From the NCBI RefSeq assembly GCF_900113685.1, contig NZ_FOQG01000021.1:1-59404 (forward strand): DNA of 59,404 bases, written 5' to 3'. The stretch is from Nocardioides psychrotolerans. GTDB taxonomy: Bacteria; Actinomycetota; Actinomycetes; Propionibacteriales; Nocardioidaceae. Of the stretch, positions 1-7,983 are shown piece after piece. Both the position numbers and the translations under genes were made by a program. Numbering within the stretch: position 1 is the first letter of the stretch; every line of letters starts with the position of its first letter. The notes under the pieces are model-generated. The model did not search any database. It saw only the letters and a program-made list of their open reading frames with translations, and had not been told where the DNA came from.

Positions 1-235
1 AGACCCGGGTGGTGCCCAGGTCGAGCCCACGCCAGCGCCGCCGGTCCTCGCCCCGGTCGTACCAGCTCGCCCGGACCCCACAGACCCCGCAACGACCCTG
101 CCGGGCCCGCCGCGGGCGGACATGAACGACGAGGACACCCGCTCCTTGATCAGCGTCCTGATCGAACTCGACACCCTCGATGACCACACTCGTATCGACG
201 CCCACCAAAGCGCGCCATAGGCTGGCGTTCCGCAC
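1..235 (-). CDS. ISL3-family transposase, N-terminal part (cut by window edge)
   Basis: The reverse strand reads as the start of an ISL3-type transposase. It begins MRNASLWRALVGVDTSVV and continues into an acidic VEGVEFD-like segment. A basic RPRRARQGRCGVCG stretch with a CxxC zinc-finger pair follows, then RRRWRGLDLG. This order matches the N-terminal zinc-binding region of ISL3 transposases; the DDE core would lie beyond the left edge. The GTG start at 235 is chosen because a strong AGGAG ribosome-binding site precedes it by about five bases. The protein is incomplete at its C-terminus only because the window ends. The terminal inverted repeat of the element was not located. A forward-strand reading frame over the same bases is low-complexity proline-rich sequence and was rejected. 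Confidence 0.8.
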   Translation of the reverse strand, partial: MRNASLWRALVGVDTSVVIEGVEFDQDADQGAGVLVVHVRPRRARQGRCGVCGVRASWYDRGEDRRRWRGLDLGTTRV

Positions 236-582
236 GCCGTTCTCCTGCTCTGCAGTTCCTGACTCTTGACAAGCCAGAAACCTAGACAGGGAACGGCGTT
301 CGGCCTTTCAGCCGCGCTCACCGACCCACGGATAAGTCACAAGAGCCGCAATGTCGCACGGGCTGTGACGTGGAACGGGCGCCTGCAGGTATCCCCGGCC
401 GGTCGGGGAAGTTGGCGCTTGTCCGCCATTTCTGCCGGGCAGTTCGGCGCGTACGTCGGTCCCGTCACGCTCAGCGGTGGGCCGGGCGCGGCGAGCTGCC
501 GACGTTGCGGGAGTGACCGAGACGGGCAGACGAGCCGTGCCGGCCCCGCGCGGGCTGCGACATTGCGCCGACTCGGCGTCCG
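236..582. other. Gene-free stretch downstream of the IS element
   Basis: No convincing gene is visible here. Short open frames exist on both strands, but their compositions are arginine/alanine-rich with no family features. The part next to the transposase start (about 240-290) should contain one end of the ISL3-type element, but its terminal inverted repeat could not be fixed from a single end. Confidence 0.5.
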
Positions 583-1221
583 TCATTCAGCCGCGGAGAA
601 CGCCCGCTCCAGCCACGCGATCAGCGGCTTGAGCGCCCGCCAGTCGGCGCGCACGTGGTCGAGCAGCCCGGCTGAGTGGATGAAGGACTCGAAGCCGTAG
701 GGCTTGCCCACGACGAGCTGCTTGTGGCGCAGCAACCCGATCCGCGGATGGTCGGCGGGGTAGCCGCGCGGTGAGGTCTTGAGCTGCTCGCCGCCGATCT
801 CGAAGCCGGCCTTCTCGAGCGAGGCGAGCAGCCGCTTCAAGGCCGGGCCGGTCACGTCGTCGGCGATCGCGTCGCGCACGGCCGCCAGTCGGGTCCCGGA
901 CGCCTCGTAGAAGCCGCCTCCCACCCGCATGCCGCGCGGTGCGATCTCGACGTACCAGCCCATCGACTGGCCGGCGGCCACGAACGCACCCTGGTGGGTC
1001 TTGTAGGGAGTCTTGTCCTTGGCGAAGCGCACGTCGCGGTGGGGGCGGAAGATCTTCGGTGTCCCGAACTCCTGCTCGAGCGCCGCGGCCAGCGCCGTCA
1101 TCGGCTGCTTGACCGCTTCGTCGTAGAGGCCCTTGTGGGCCTCCCAGAACGACTTGGTGTTGTCGACCTCGAGGTCGTCGTAGAAGTCGAAGGCGGCGAC
1201 GGGGAAACCGGTGAACTCCAC
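583..1221 (-). CDS. DUF2461 (TIGR02453-type) family protein
   Basis: A 212-residue cytoplasmic protein of the DUF2461/TIGR02453 family, whose biochemical role is not established. The recognisable pieces are an N-terminal GFPVAAFDFYDDLEVDN segment, the conserved FWEAHK stretch, the RPHRDVRFAKDKTPYKTH block around residues 60-76, and a GGGFYEASG turn. The length is normal for the family. The ATG at 1221 starts directly at the conserved MEFTGF sequence, so no longer start is needed. It appears to be a single-gene unit, reading away from the nearby tRNA gene. Confidence 0.9.
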   Translation of the reverse strand: MEFTGFPVAAFDFYDDLEVDNTKSFWEAHKGLYDEAVKQPMTALAAALEQEFGTPKIFRPHRDVRFAKDKTPYKTHQGAFVAAGQSMGWYVEIAPRGMRVGGGFYEASGTRLAAVRDAIADDVTGPALKRLLASLEKAGFEIGGEQLKTSPRGYPADHPRIGLLRHKQLVVGKPYGFESFIHSAGLLDHVRADWRALKPLIAWLERAFSAAE

Positions 1222-1394
1222 CCGGTCAGCCTAGGCCGCGACGGGGCGATGGCGGTGGTTCTGCCGCTGCCCGCCATCACCCCGTCCTGTGAGCCGGGCG
1301 GAGAGGAGACCGCCCGACCCAGGTCCAACGCTGGACCAGACCAGAGGTCACGGGCCCGAAAGGGTGAAGTGGGGGTGGCGCCCGGGGGCGAGGG

Positions 1395-1470
1395 TGGAGC
1401 GGACGACGAGACTCGAACTCGCGACATCGACCTTGGGAAGGTCGCGCTCTACCAACTGAGCTACGTCCGC
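1395..1470 (-). tRNA. tRNA-Gly (anticodon CCC)
   Basis: Folding by eye gives a full cloverleaf on the reverse strand. The acceptor stem is GCGGACG pairing with CGTCCGC, the D-arm is GCTC/GAGC, the anticodon stem is CGACC/GGTCG, and the seven-base loop is TTCCCAA. The T-arm is GCGAG/CTCGT with loop TTCGAGT. The anticodon is CCC, read as glycine (GGG codons). The discriminator base is T (U73), as expected for bacterial tRNA-Gly, and the CCA tail is encoded at 1397-1395. A small hairpin (GGTCCA/TGGACC, 1322-1337) lies downstream, without a U-tract. Confidence 0.97.
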
Positions 1471-1500
1471 ACGGCCCGGTCACCCGGGTCGGCGCCCAGA

Positions 1501-2310
1501 CTATATCGACGGCCCTTCGGCCGGGGCGGCACCCGGCCCGGAGCCGGGCGCTGTCAGGCGCGTGAAGGCGGGGTGGCGCGGCGAGATCGCGTCGCCCGAG
1601 GAGCGACCAGTGATCCGCCGGTGGACCCAGGGCGCGGCCGACGTGCGCACCCAGTCGGCGTGCTCGCGCATCGCCTCGCGGCGCCCCAGGACCGGCAGGT
1701 CGCGCAACGGCAGCGCGGCGAGGTCGTGGTCGACCCCGAGGACGTCGAGCACCTCGATCGCCATCCGCTGGTGACCGGCCGGCCCCATGTGCATGCGGTC
1801 ATCGTCCCAGAGCCGCCAGTCGCGATATTCACGCAGCCGCCAGAAGTCGACGATGTCGGCCCCGTGCCGGTCGGCACTCTCCCGCACCAGCTCGTTGTAG
1901 AGCGCGAAGCGGCCGCGCAGCATCTTGTACGTCGCAGAGCCGCCCGGGTCGAACGCCGTCCACACCAGCAGTCGTGCGCCGGTGGCGGCCAGTCGCCCCA
2001 GCGCCTCGTCGTACCTCGCGATGAGCGCGTCGAGGTCGACCTTGGGGCGCAGGATGTCGTTGGCGCCGGCGTAGATCGTCACGAGGTCGGGCTCGAGCGC
2101 GAGCGCAGGCTCCAGCTGCTCGGCGATGATCCCGTCGAGCTTGCGCCCACGGATCGCGAGGTTGGCGTAGCCGACCGTGTCGCCGTGCGACGCCAGCACC
2201 TCCGCCACCCGGTCGGCCCACCCGCGCAGCCCGTTGGGACGGTGGGGGTCGGGGTCTCCGTAGCCCTCCGAGAAGGAGTCCCCGAGGGCGACGTAGCGGT
2301 GGAACGGCAT
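1501..2310 (-). CDS. SGNH/GDSL-family hydrolase
   Basis: A 269-residue cytoplasmic SGNH-fold esterase/lipase-like enzyme; no signal peptide is visible. Block I, with the nucleophile serine, is YVALGDSFSEGYGDP at residues 6-20. The conserved asparagine is in block III, VTIYAGANDILRP (about residues 78-90). The catalytic Asp/His pair of block V is likely in MHMGPAGHQRMA (about 173-184). Substrate specificity cannot be read from the sequence; relatives act as esterases or lysophospholipases. The reading frame starts at an ATG immediately before the conserved block. It lies 46 bases downstream of the hybrid kinase on the same strand and might be co-transcribed with it. Confidence 0.9.
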   Translation of the reverse strand: MPFHRYVALGDSFSEGYGDPDPHRPNGLRGWADRVAEVLASHGDTVGYANLAIRGRKLDGIIAEQLEPALALEPDLVTIYAGANDILRPKVDLDALIARYDEALGRLAATGARLLVWTAFDPGGSATYKMLRGRFALYNELVRESADRHGADIVDFWRLREYRDWRLWDDDRMHMGPAGHQRMAIEVLDVLGVDHDLAALPLRDLPVLGRREAMREHADWVRTSAAPWVHRRITGRSSGDAISPRHPAFTRLTAPGSGPGAAPAEGPSI

Positions 2311-2356
2311 GACCCCATCTTGCCTGGGGCGCCCTCACCGGCTGATCGCACCCGTC

Positions 2357-5104
2357 TCAGGAAGAGCTGCGGAAGGCGTTTCCGGCGCGGTCGACCTCGT
2401 GGCGCAGCTGGGAGGCTGCGAGCACGAGGTCGAGCTCGGCCCCGGACCGCAGGGTGTCCTCGATCGTGGTGCACAGCGTGGAGACCGCGAGCGCTCCCAG
2501 GCTCGCGCTGGCCGATCGTAGGCTGTGGGCCACCTGCTCGACGACGTCGCGGTCGCCGTCAGCGGCGCCGGCATCTACCTGCTCCAGCTGACGGCGCGAC
2601 TCGCGCAGCCAGGCCGAGACCAGGGAGACGCGCAGGTCGGCGCCTGCCTCGCCCATGTGGGCGACCAGGGTGTCCAGGGTGCCGGGGTCCACAGCGGGCA
2701 GTCCGGCAGCTGCGGCCGGCGGGTGCGGCGACGGCGGCCTCGTGCTGGTGAGGGTGTCCACCCGGCGCAACGCCCTGCTCAGGTCCTCGGACCGCACGGG
2801 CTTGGCCAGGTGGTCGTCCATCCCGGCCGCCAGGCAGGCCTCGCGATCCTCGACCAGAGCGTTGGCCGTCATGGCCACGATGCGCGGCTGGTGCTGGGCA
2901 TCAAGCTCCGATCGGATCATGCGGGTCGCCTCCAGGCCGTCCATCACGGGCATCTGCACGTCCATCAGGACCAGGTCGAAGGCGTGTGCGCGCACGGCGT
3001 CGAAGGCCTCACGTCCGTTGGCGACGACGACAGGTCTCTGCCCGAGCTGCTGGAGCATCAGGGTCGCGACCTTCTGGTTCACCGAGTTGTCCTCCGCCAG
3101 CAGGATCCGCAGGGGACGGATGCTGCCCTCGTCAGCTGGGAAGGTCGGTAGGAGGTCACGTGCGCCGAGCGCCCGAGCCACGGTGGCGCGGAGGGCGGCT
3201 GCCTTGACGGGCTTGGTGAGGCGCACCAGCCCGACCACGCTCGTCTCAACGGGCTCCCCCAGCGAGGTCAGGAGCACGAGCGGGACGTTGTGCCAGTCGG
3301 GCAGGGCGCGCAAGCGGGCCGCCAGCTCGGTGCCCTCCAGGCCCGGCATGTGCATGTCGAGGATCGCGACGTCGTACGTCGTGCCCTCCGCGGCCACGTC
3401 GGCGAGCGCGGCGAGCGGGTCCTCCTCGTCGCGCACGCTCATGCCCCATGCCTCCAGCTGGCCGCGCAGGATCCGTCGGTTGGTGGCGTTGTCGTCGACC
3501 ACGAGGGCCGACCGACCGGGGAGCTCGGGCGGCGCGACCCGGATCTGGTCCTCGGCACCCTGCCCCTCCTCGAAGTGGGCGCGGAGGCTGAAGGTCGAGC
3601 CCCGACCGACCTCGCTGGTGACGCCGAGCTCGCCTCCCATGGCCTCAGCCAGTCGCCTGCTGATGGCCAGGCCCAGACCCGTGCCGCCGTGGGTGCGGGT
3701 GGTGCTGCTGTCGACCTGGCTGAAGCTGCGGAAGAGCCGGTCCTGTCGGTCCTGCGGGATGCCGATGCCGGTGTCGCGGACCGAGAGGCTCAAGGGTCGG
3801 CGGCCGCGCTCGTCGGGCTCGCCCTCGCAGGCGACCCGGAGCAGCACCTCGCCGACCTCGGTGAACTTCACCGCGTTGCTCAGCAGGTTGACCAGCACCT
3901 GACGCAGGCGGGTCACGTCGCCGACCAGCACCGGCGGCACGTCGGGCTCGATCTGGCCCACGAGGTCGAGACCCCGGGCGGTGGCCTGCGCGGCGACGAG
4001 GTCCAGCGCGGTCTCCACGCAGTCCCGCACGACGAAGGGCAGGTGCTCCAGCGCCAGCTCCCCGGCCTCGATCTTCGAGAAGTCCAAGACGTCGTTGATG
4101 ATCGTCAGGAGCGCGTCACCGCTGTGGCGCACCGTCTCGGTGAACTCGCGCTGGTCGGTGGTCATGGAGGTGTCCAGGAGCAGTCCGGTCATGCCGATCA
4201 CGGCGTTGAGCGGCGTGCGGATCTCGTGGGACATGGTGGCCAGGAAGGCCGACTTGGCGGCGTTGGCGGCGTCGGCCTCCCGGCGCGCCTGAAGCAGCTC
4301 CTGGCTGCGGTGCTCGGTCTCGCGTCGTTGCTCCTCCAGGGTCGCCGCCATCGTGCGCAGGCCCTCACCGATCGAGCGCAGCTCCCGGGGCCCACCCGAC
4401 GTGGTGCGCGCAGTCAGGTCGCCCTCACCCAGGCGTCCGATCGTCGCGAGCAGGTCGTCGACGGGCTCGACCACGGCCCTGCGCAGGGCCTGTGACTGGC
4501 GCCGGAGAAGCAGGATCCCGATGAGGAAGAGCAGCACCTCGAGCGCGACGGCCACGAGCACGCCGCGGGTCTGCAGGGCCTCGGCCTGCTCGCGCCGGTC
4601 GTCGGCTGCGCCCTGGATCGAGGAGTAGGTCGCGCGATAGACGTCGAAGAGTGTCGTGCCCCGCGCGACGAAGGCCCGCTGCTCGGCGCCCCCGGCAGTC
4701 GCTGCGAAGCCCGCGCCCTGGGCGAGGGCGGCGTCCGCCCAGCCCGTCTCCCAGTCGTCCAGGGCGTCTGCGTAGGCGCTGAACATCTCTTGCGTGTCGG
4801 GGTCCTCCGCGAGCGTCCTCCCGGCCTCTGCCAACCGGTCGACGGCCTCGGAGCGACCCCGGTAGTAGGGCGCGAGCGAGTACTCCTCGCCGGTGATCAG
4901 GAACGCGCGCAGGCCGGTCTCCTGGTCGAGCATGGCCAGGTGCGTCAGTCGCACCTCTCGCGCGGTGTCCGCGGCACGCGTGGTCGAGGCATCCACGACG
5001 ACGGCGAGGTAGGCGAGCAGGGCGACGTTGAGCAGGGCGGCCAGGGCAACCACGACCAGGCCGGTCAGGGTGACGCGCCCGACCTGTCGGGAGAGGGAGA
5101 CCAC
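2357..5104 (-). CDS. Hybrid sensor histidine kinase (CHASE3-HAMP-HisKA-HATPase-REC-REC-HPt)
   Basis: A 915-residue membrane-bound multistep phosphorelay kinase. Transmembrane helix 1 is at about residues 13-37, followed by an extracytoplasmic CHASE3-like region (about 40-175) and helix 2 (about 181-200). HAMP covers about 200-255. HisKA carries SHEIRTPLN with the phospho-acceptor His293. The HATPase_c domain has an NLLSNAVKF N-box and the GTGLGL G2-box. Two receiver domains follow: the first with ALVVDDN and ILDMHMPG, the second with ILLAEDN and LMDVQMPVMDG. A C-terminal HPt domain contains the AHSLRSAS histidine motif. All phosphotransfer residues are present, so the chain can run His-Asp-His inside one chain. 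No separate DNA-binding response regulator lies nearby, so the output partner is unknown. Translation probably starts at GTG (5104). Confidence 0.93.
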   Translation of the reverse strand: MVSLSRQVGRVTLTGLVVVALAALLNVALLAYLAVVVDASTTRAADTAREVRLTHLAMLDQETGLRAFLITGEEYSLAPYYRGRSEAVDRLAEAGRTLAEDPDTQEMFSAYADALDDWETGWADAALAQGAGFAATAGGAEQRAFVARGTTLFDVYRATYSSIQGAADDRREQAEALQTRGVLVAVALEVLLFLIGILLLRRQSQALRRAVVEPVDDLLATIGRLGEGDLTARTTSGGPRELRSIGEGLRTMAATLEEQRRETEHRSQELLQARREADAANAAKSAFLATMSHEIRTPLNAVIGMTGLLLDTSMTTDQREFTETVRHSGDALLTIINDVLDFSKIEAGELALEHLPFVVRDCVETALDLVAAQATARGLDLVGQIEPDVPPVLVGDVTRLRQVLVNLLSNAVKFTEVGEVLLRVACEGEPDERGRRPLSLSVRDTGIGIPQDRQDRLFRSFSQVDSSTTRTHGGTGLGLAISRRLAEAMGGELGVTSEVGRGSTFSLRAHFEEGQGAEDQIRVAPPELPGRSALVVDDNATNRRILRGQLEAWGMSVRDEEDPLAALADVAAEGTTYDVAILDMHMPGLEGTELAARLRALPDWHNVPLVLLTSLGEPVETSVVGLVRLTKPVKAAALRATVARALGARDLLPTFPADEGSIRPLRILLAEDNSVNQKVATLMLQQLGQRPVVVANGREAFDAVRAHAFDLVLMDVQMPVMDGLEATRMIRSELDAQHQPRIVAMTANALVEDREACLAAGMDDHLAKPVRSEDLSRALRRVDTLTSTRPPSPHPPAAAAGLPAVDPGTLDTLVAHMGEAGADLRVSLVSAWLRESRRQLEQVDAGAADGDRDVVEQVAHSLRSASASLGALAVSTLCTTIEDTLRSGAELDLVLAASQLRHEVDRAGNAFRSSS

Positions 5105-5188
5105 GATCCCGGAGTCTACGGGGCCGACATCCTCACCCCCGGACGGCCGATCCGGGCCGTGACGCGTCCGCCCGGTAGGTTATCGCCC

Positions 5189-5764
5189 GTGCTGCTGTCA
5201 GACCGCGACATCCTGGCCGAGATCGATCACGGCCGCATCGGCCTGGACCCCTGGGACCCGACGATGGTCCAGCCGTCGTCCGTCGACGTGCGCCTCGACC
5301 GGTTCTTCCGGGTCTTCGAGAACCACCGCTACCCCCACATCGACCCCGCGGCAGACCAGTCGGACCTGACGCGCGAGGTCGAGCCGGAGGGCGACGAGCC
5401 GTTCATCCTGCACCCGGGCGAATTCGTCCTGGGCTCGACGTACGAGGTCGTGAGCCTGCCCGCCGACATCGCCGCCCGTGTGGAGGGCAAGTCGTCGTTG
5501 GGGCGGCTCGGGCTGCTGACCCACGCCACCGCCGGGTTCGTCGACCCCGGCTTCTCCGGGCACGTGACCCTCGAGCTGGCCAACGTGGCGACGCTGCCGA
5601 TCAAGCTCTATCCGGGCATGAAGATCGGACAGTTCTGCTTCTTCCGGCTGACGTCGCCCTCCGAGCACCCTTACGGCTCGGAGAAATACGGCTCGCGCTA
5701 CCAGGGCCAGCGCGGCCCCACCCCGTCGCGCTCGTTCCAGAACTTCCACCGCACGGAGATCTGA
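5189..5764 (+). CDS. dcd: dCTP deaminase (probably bifunctional deaminase/dUTPase)
   Basis: Deaminates dCTP toward dUMP formation, feeding thymidylate synthesis; actinobacterial members often also hydrolyse dUTP. The protein has 191 residues, the usual family length. Visible signatures are VQPSSVDVRLD near residue 20, GSTYE, the phosphate-binding EGKSSLGRLGL and the catalytic region TAGFVDPGFSGHVTLEL, followed by PGMKIGQFCFF. The C-terminal lid GSRYQGQRGPTPSRS is intact. The frame stays open upstream to about 4790, but that part overlaps the kinase gene on the other strand. The GTG at 5189 gives the canonical N-terminus MLLSDRDILAEI, so it is preferred. Confidence 0.96.
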   Translation: MLLSDRDILAEIDHGRIGLDPWDPTMVQPSSVDVRLDRFFRVFENHRYPHIDPAADQSDLTREVEPEGDEPFILHPGEFVLGSTYEVVSLPADIAARVEGKSSLGRLGLLTHATAGFVDPGFSGHVTLELANVATLPIKLYPGMKIGQFCFFRLTSPSEHPYGSEKYGSRYQGQRGPTPSRSFQNFHRTEI

Positions 5765-5805
5765 GCGTCGGTCGGTCGCCGTCGTCGGTCGCTCCGGCCG
5801 TGAAG

Positions 5806-5824
5806 TAAGGTTAACCTAACTAAG
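5806..5824 (+). promoter_or_regulatory. Putative iron box (IdeR/DmdR/DtxR operator)
   Basis: The sequence TAAGGTTAACCTAACTAAG lies 26 bases before the siderophore-interacting protein gene. It shares about 14 of 19 positions with the actinobacterial iron-box consensus (TTAGGTTAG-type half sites) and has a perfect AGGTTAACCT core palindrome. Iron-dependent repression of the downstream gene is inferred. Confidence 0.72.
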
Positions 5825-5849
5825 GCTGCCCTCACTTCGAGAGACGATC

Positions 5850-6794
5850 ATGACCACCACTGCTTCCCCCGCGCTGCCCTTCCTGCTCGCCGACGTCGAG
5901 GTCGCGAGCGTCGACCGGCTCTCGCCGAGCTTCGTGCGCCTCGAGCTCGCCTCGCCCGCGCTGGCCGACCTCGGCCTCGACGGGCCGATCCTGGACCAGC
6001 GGATCAAGCTCGTCTTCCCCCACGCTGACGGCCTGCTGCCGAGCATCGAGGGTGCCGACGAATCCTGGACCGCCACCTGGATGGAGCGACCGGTCGAGGA
6101 GCGCGGCCACATGCGCACCTACACCGTGCGCGACGTACGCGGCACCGGTGTCGAGACGCGCCTGGTCCTCGACGTCGTGCTGCACGAGGGTGACGGCCTA
6201 CAGGGGCCGGGCGCCGCGTGGGCCGCCAACGCGAAGGTCGGCGACCGGGTGATCGTCCTCGCGCCCCGGCGTGGGCACGGGTTCGGCGGCGTCGAGTTCG
6301 TCCCCGGCACGGCACGCGAATTGCTGCTGGTCGGCGACGAGACCGCGGTCCCGGCCGTCGCCGGCATCCTGCGCGACCTGCCGGCCACGGCCCGCGGTGC
6401 GGCCTTCCTCGAGGTGCCCCGCAGCGGGGACGTCCAGACGATCCAGCACCCCGAGGGGGTCTCGGTCACGTGGCTGCCGCGTGACGGGGCGGAGCGCGGG
6501 ACCGCGCTGCACCAGGCCGTGCTCGACCACCTGGGTGCGTCGGCCGTGCCGAACGAGGACCACGAGGTCGACGACGACCTGTGGGAGACCCCGACGTACT
6601 CCTCCTCCGGCGAGCCGGTCCAGGAGACGGTCAGCGTCGTCGGGCACGACCTGGCCGGCCTCTACGCCTGGATCGCCGGCGAGGCCAAGGTCGTGACCGG
6701 CCTGCGGCGCGCCCTCGTGCGCGACCTGGGCGTCGACCGACACCAGGTGGCGTTCATGGGCTACTGGCGCTCCGGCGTCGCGATGCGGTCCTGA
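5850..6794 (+). CDS. Siderophore-interacting protein (FAD/NAD(P)H ferric-siderophore reductase)
   Basis: A 314-residue cytoplasmic flavoprotein of the SIP family, which reduces imported ferric siderophores so that iron is released. The N-terminal FAD-binding barrel contains RTYTVRDV (about residues 89-96), the usual R-x-Y-S/T-x-R flavin motif. A GPGAAWAANAKVGDRV segment follows. The C-terminal half holds a nucleotide-binding ELLLVGDETAVPA motif (about 155) and the terminal HQVAFMGYWRSGVA signature typical of this family. The iron box just upstream supports iron regulation. The gene stands alone. It is convergent with the EamA transporter gene, and their ends overlap by 34 bases. Confidence 0.92.
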   Translation: MTTTASPALPFLLADVEVASVDRLSPSFVRLELASPALADLGLDGPILDQRIKLVFPHADGLLPSIEGADESWTATWMERPVEERGHMRTYTVRDVRGTGVETRLVLDVVLHEGDGLQGPGAAWAANAKVGDRVIVLAPRRGHGFGGVEFVPGTARELLLVGDETAVPAVAGILRDLPATARGAAFLEVPRSGDVQTIQHPEGVSVTWLPRDGAERGTALHQAVLDHLGASAVPNEDHEVDDDLWETPTYSSSGEPVQETVSVVGHDLAGLYAWIAGEAKVVTGLRRALVRDLGVDRHQVAFMGYWRSGVAMRS

Positions 6795-7747
6795 GGGAGG
6801 TCCTGAGGCGGCACCAGGGGTGGGTCGCCCGGGATGGCCCGCCCGAGGCCCGCGACGGCGAGCAGGATCAATGCAGTGCCGGCGATGCCGGGGGCGCCGA
6901 GCCGCTCGTCGAGGAGGAGCGCAGCCATCACCGCCGCCGTCACCGGCTCGAGCAGGGTCGCGATGACCGCGGCGCTGCCCGTGGTCGTGCGCAGCCCGGC
7001 GTAGAGCAGCCCGTAGGCCAGCGCCATCGTCATCACGCCGAGGTAGAGCAGGAGCGCGAGCACCCCGGGATCGCTGCTGACCAGGGGTGAGCCACCCAGC
7101 CCGTCGAGCCCGCTGAGCAGCCCCAGCGGCACCAGGGCCACCGCCCCCACCGCGGTCGTCGTGGTCGTGAGGGCCAGCGGGCTGGTGGTCTGCGCGAGGG
7201 GTCGTCCCATGGTCGTGGTCAGTGCGTAGGCGGTGCCCGAGCCGATCGCGGCCAGCACGCCGAGCACCGGGTGGGGTCCGGTGCTGCCGAGGCCGGCGGT
7301 CGAGCTGACCAGCAGCAGCCCGCTCAGGGCGGCGACCAGGACCAGGAGCCGCGCGGTGTCCGGGCGGCGTCGTGCGTGCACCGCCTCGCCGACGGTCAGC
7401 AGGACGGGCGCCAGCCCGAGGCTCACGACCGTCGCGACCGTGACCCCGACCGCGACGACGGAGGCGAAGTAGAGCGCCTGGTAGGTCGCGGTGGCCAGCC
7501 CCACGGCGACCGCGAGGCCGGGGCGCTCCCGCAGCAGCCGTCGTACGTCGGGCAGCCGGCGCAGTGCCACGGCCGCGGCGAGCAGCACCACGGCCGCGAT
7601 CAGCATCCGGTAGGCGCTGATCGTGAGGACCGACATCGGGGTGGTCTCGCGGACCAGCTGGACCACCAGGCCGCCGGTGCCCCACAGGACGCCCGCAACC
7701 GAGATCTGCAGCAGCCCGATCCGGGCCGCCCGGGGCTGCTGGGTCAC
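6761..7747 (-). CDS. EamA/DMT-family transporter
   Basis: A 328-residue integral membrane protein with about ten hydrophobic helices arranged as two EamA repeats. The N-terminal repeat begins ISVAGVLWGTGGLVVQLV and the second begins GVLAAIGSGTAYALTTTMGRPLA. A basic loop (HARRRPDTARLL) separates the halves. The family exports amino acids, purines or other metabolites, or imports some; substrate cannot be deduced. The C-terminal tail after the last helix is hydrophilic, and its coding sequence overlaps the end of the convergent siderophore-interacting protein gene. A second, distinct EamA gene occurs at 52305-53240. Confidence 0.92.
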   Translation of the reverse strand: MTQQPRAARIGLLQISVAGVLWGTGGLVVQLVRETTPMSVLTISAYRMLIAAVVLLAAAVALRRLPDVRRLLRERPGLAVAVGLATATYQALYFASVVAVGVTVATVVSLGLAPVLLTVGEAVHARRRPDTARLLVLVAALSGLLLVSSTAGLGSTGPHPVLGVLAAIGSGTAYALTTTMGRPLAQTTSPLALTTTTTAVGAVALVPLGLLSGLDGLGGSPLVSSDPGVLALLLYLGVMTMALAYGLLYAGLRTTTGSAAVIATLLEPVTAAVMAALLLDERLGAPGIAGTALILLAVAGLGRAIPGDPPLVPPQDLPQDRIATPERQ

Positions 7748-7798
7748 CCGGCCAGTCTGGCCGAGTCGGCGCGATGTGACACCGGGTTTGTCCGCGGG

Positions 7799-7948
7799 TC
7801 AGGACTCCAGGCGGTCCGCGAGCGTGCGCAGGCGCCGGGCCATGCGGGTGGCGCCGCGGGACGGCAGTCGTGGGGCGGACGCCTTCGCGAGGCGCTCGGC
7901 GATGCGGTGGCGGGCCTCGGTCTCGATCAAGGGGTGCAGGTCGTTCAT
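7799..7948 (-). CDS. Small basic protein of unknown function (49 aa)
   Basis: A short arginine-rich protein of 49 residues, MNDLHPLIETEARHRI at the start and RRLRTLADRLES at the end, probably two amphipathic helices. An AGAGGAG-type ribosome-binding site sits seven bases before the ATG at 7948. It is the last gene after the ribbon-helix-helix regulator and the DUF4097 gene, 35 bases behind the latter, so co-transcription is likely. I do not recognise a family. Confidence 0.7.
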   Translation of the reverse strand: MNDLHPLIETEARHRIAERLAKASAPRLPSRGATRMARRLRTLADRLES

Positions 7949-7983
7949 GGCGGTGCTCCTCTGGCGGGGTGGGGTGCGGGAGA

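Noticed and set aside
2..220. Forward-strand open frame ending in TAG at 220, possible C-terminus of a DUF222/HNH protein
   Set aside because: The reverse strand reads unmistakably as an ISL3 transposase N-terminus with a strong ribosome-binding site; the forward frame is proline-rich low-complexity sequence.
266..700. 144-codon forward frame
   Set aside because: Atypical composition, no family features, and overlap with the DUF2461 gene on the other strand.
1322..1337. Small hairpin as terminator of the tRNA gene
   Set aside because: Only six base pairs with a four-base loop and no U-tract; noted with the tRNA but not called separately.
994..2751. 585-codon forward frame
   Set aside because: Runs antisense across four confident features (DUF2461 gene, tRNA, SGNH gene and kinase gene); a high-GC shadow.
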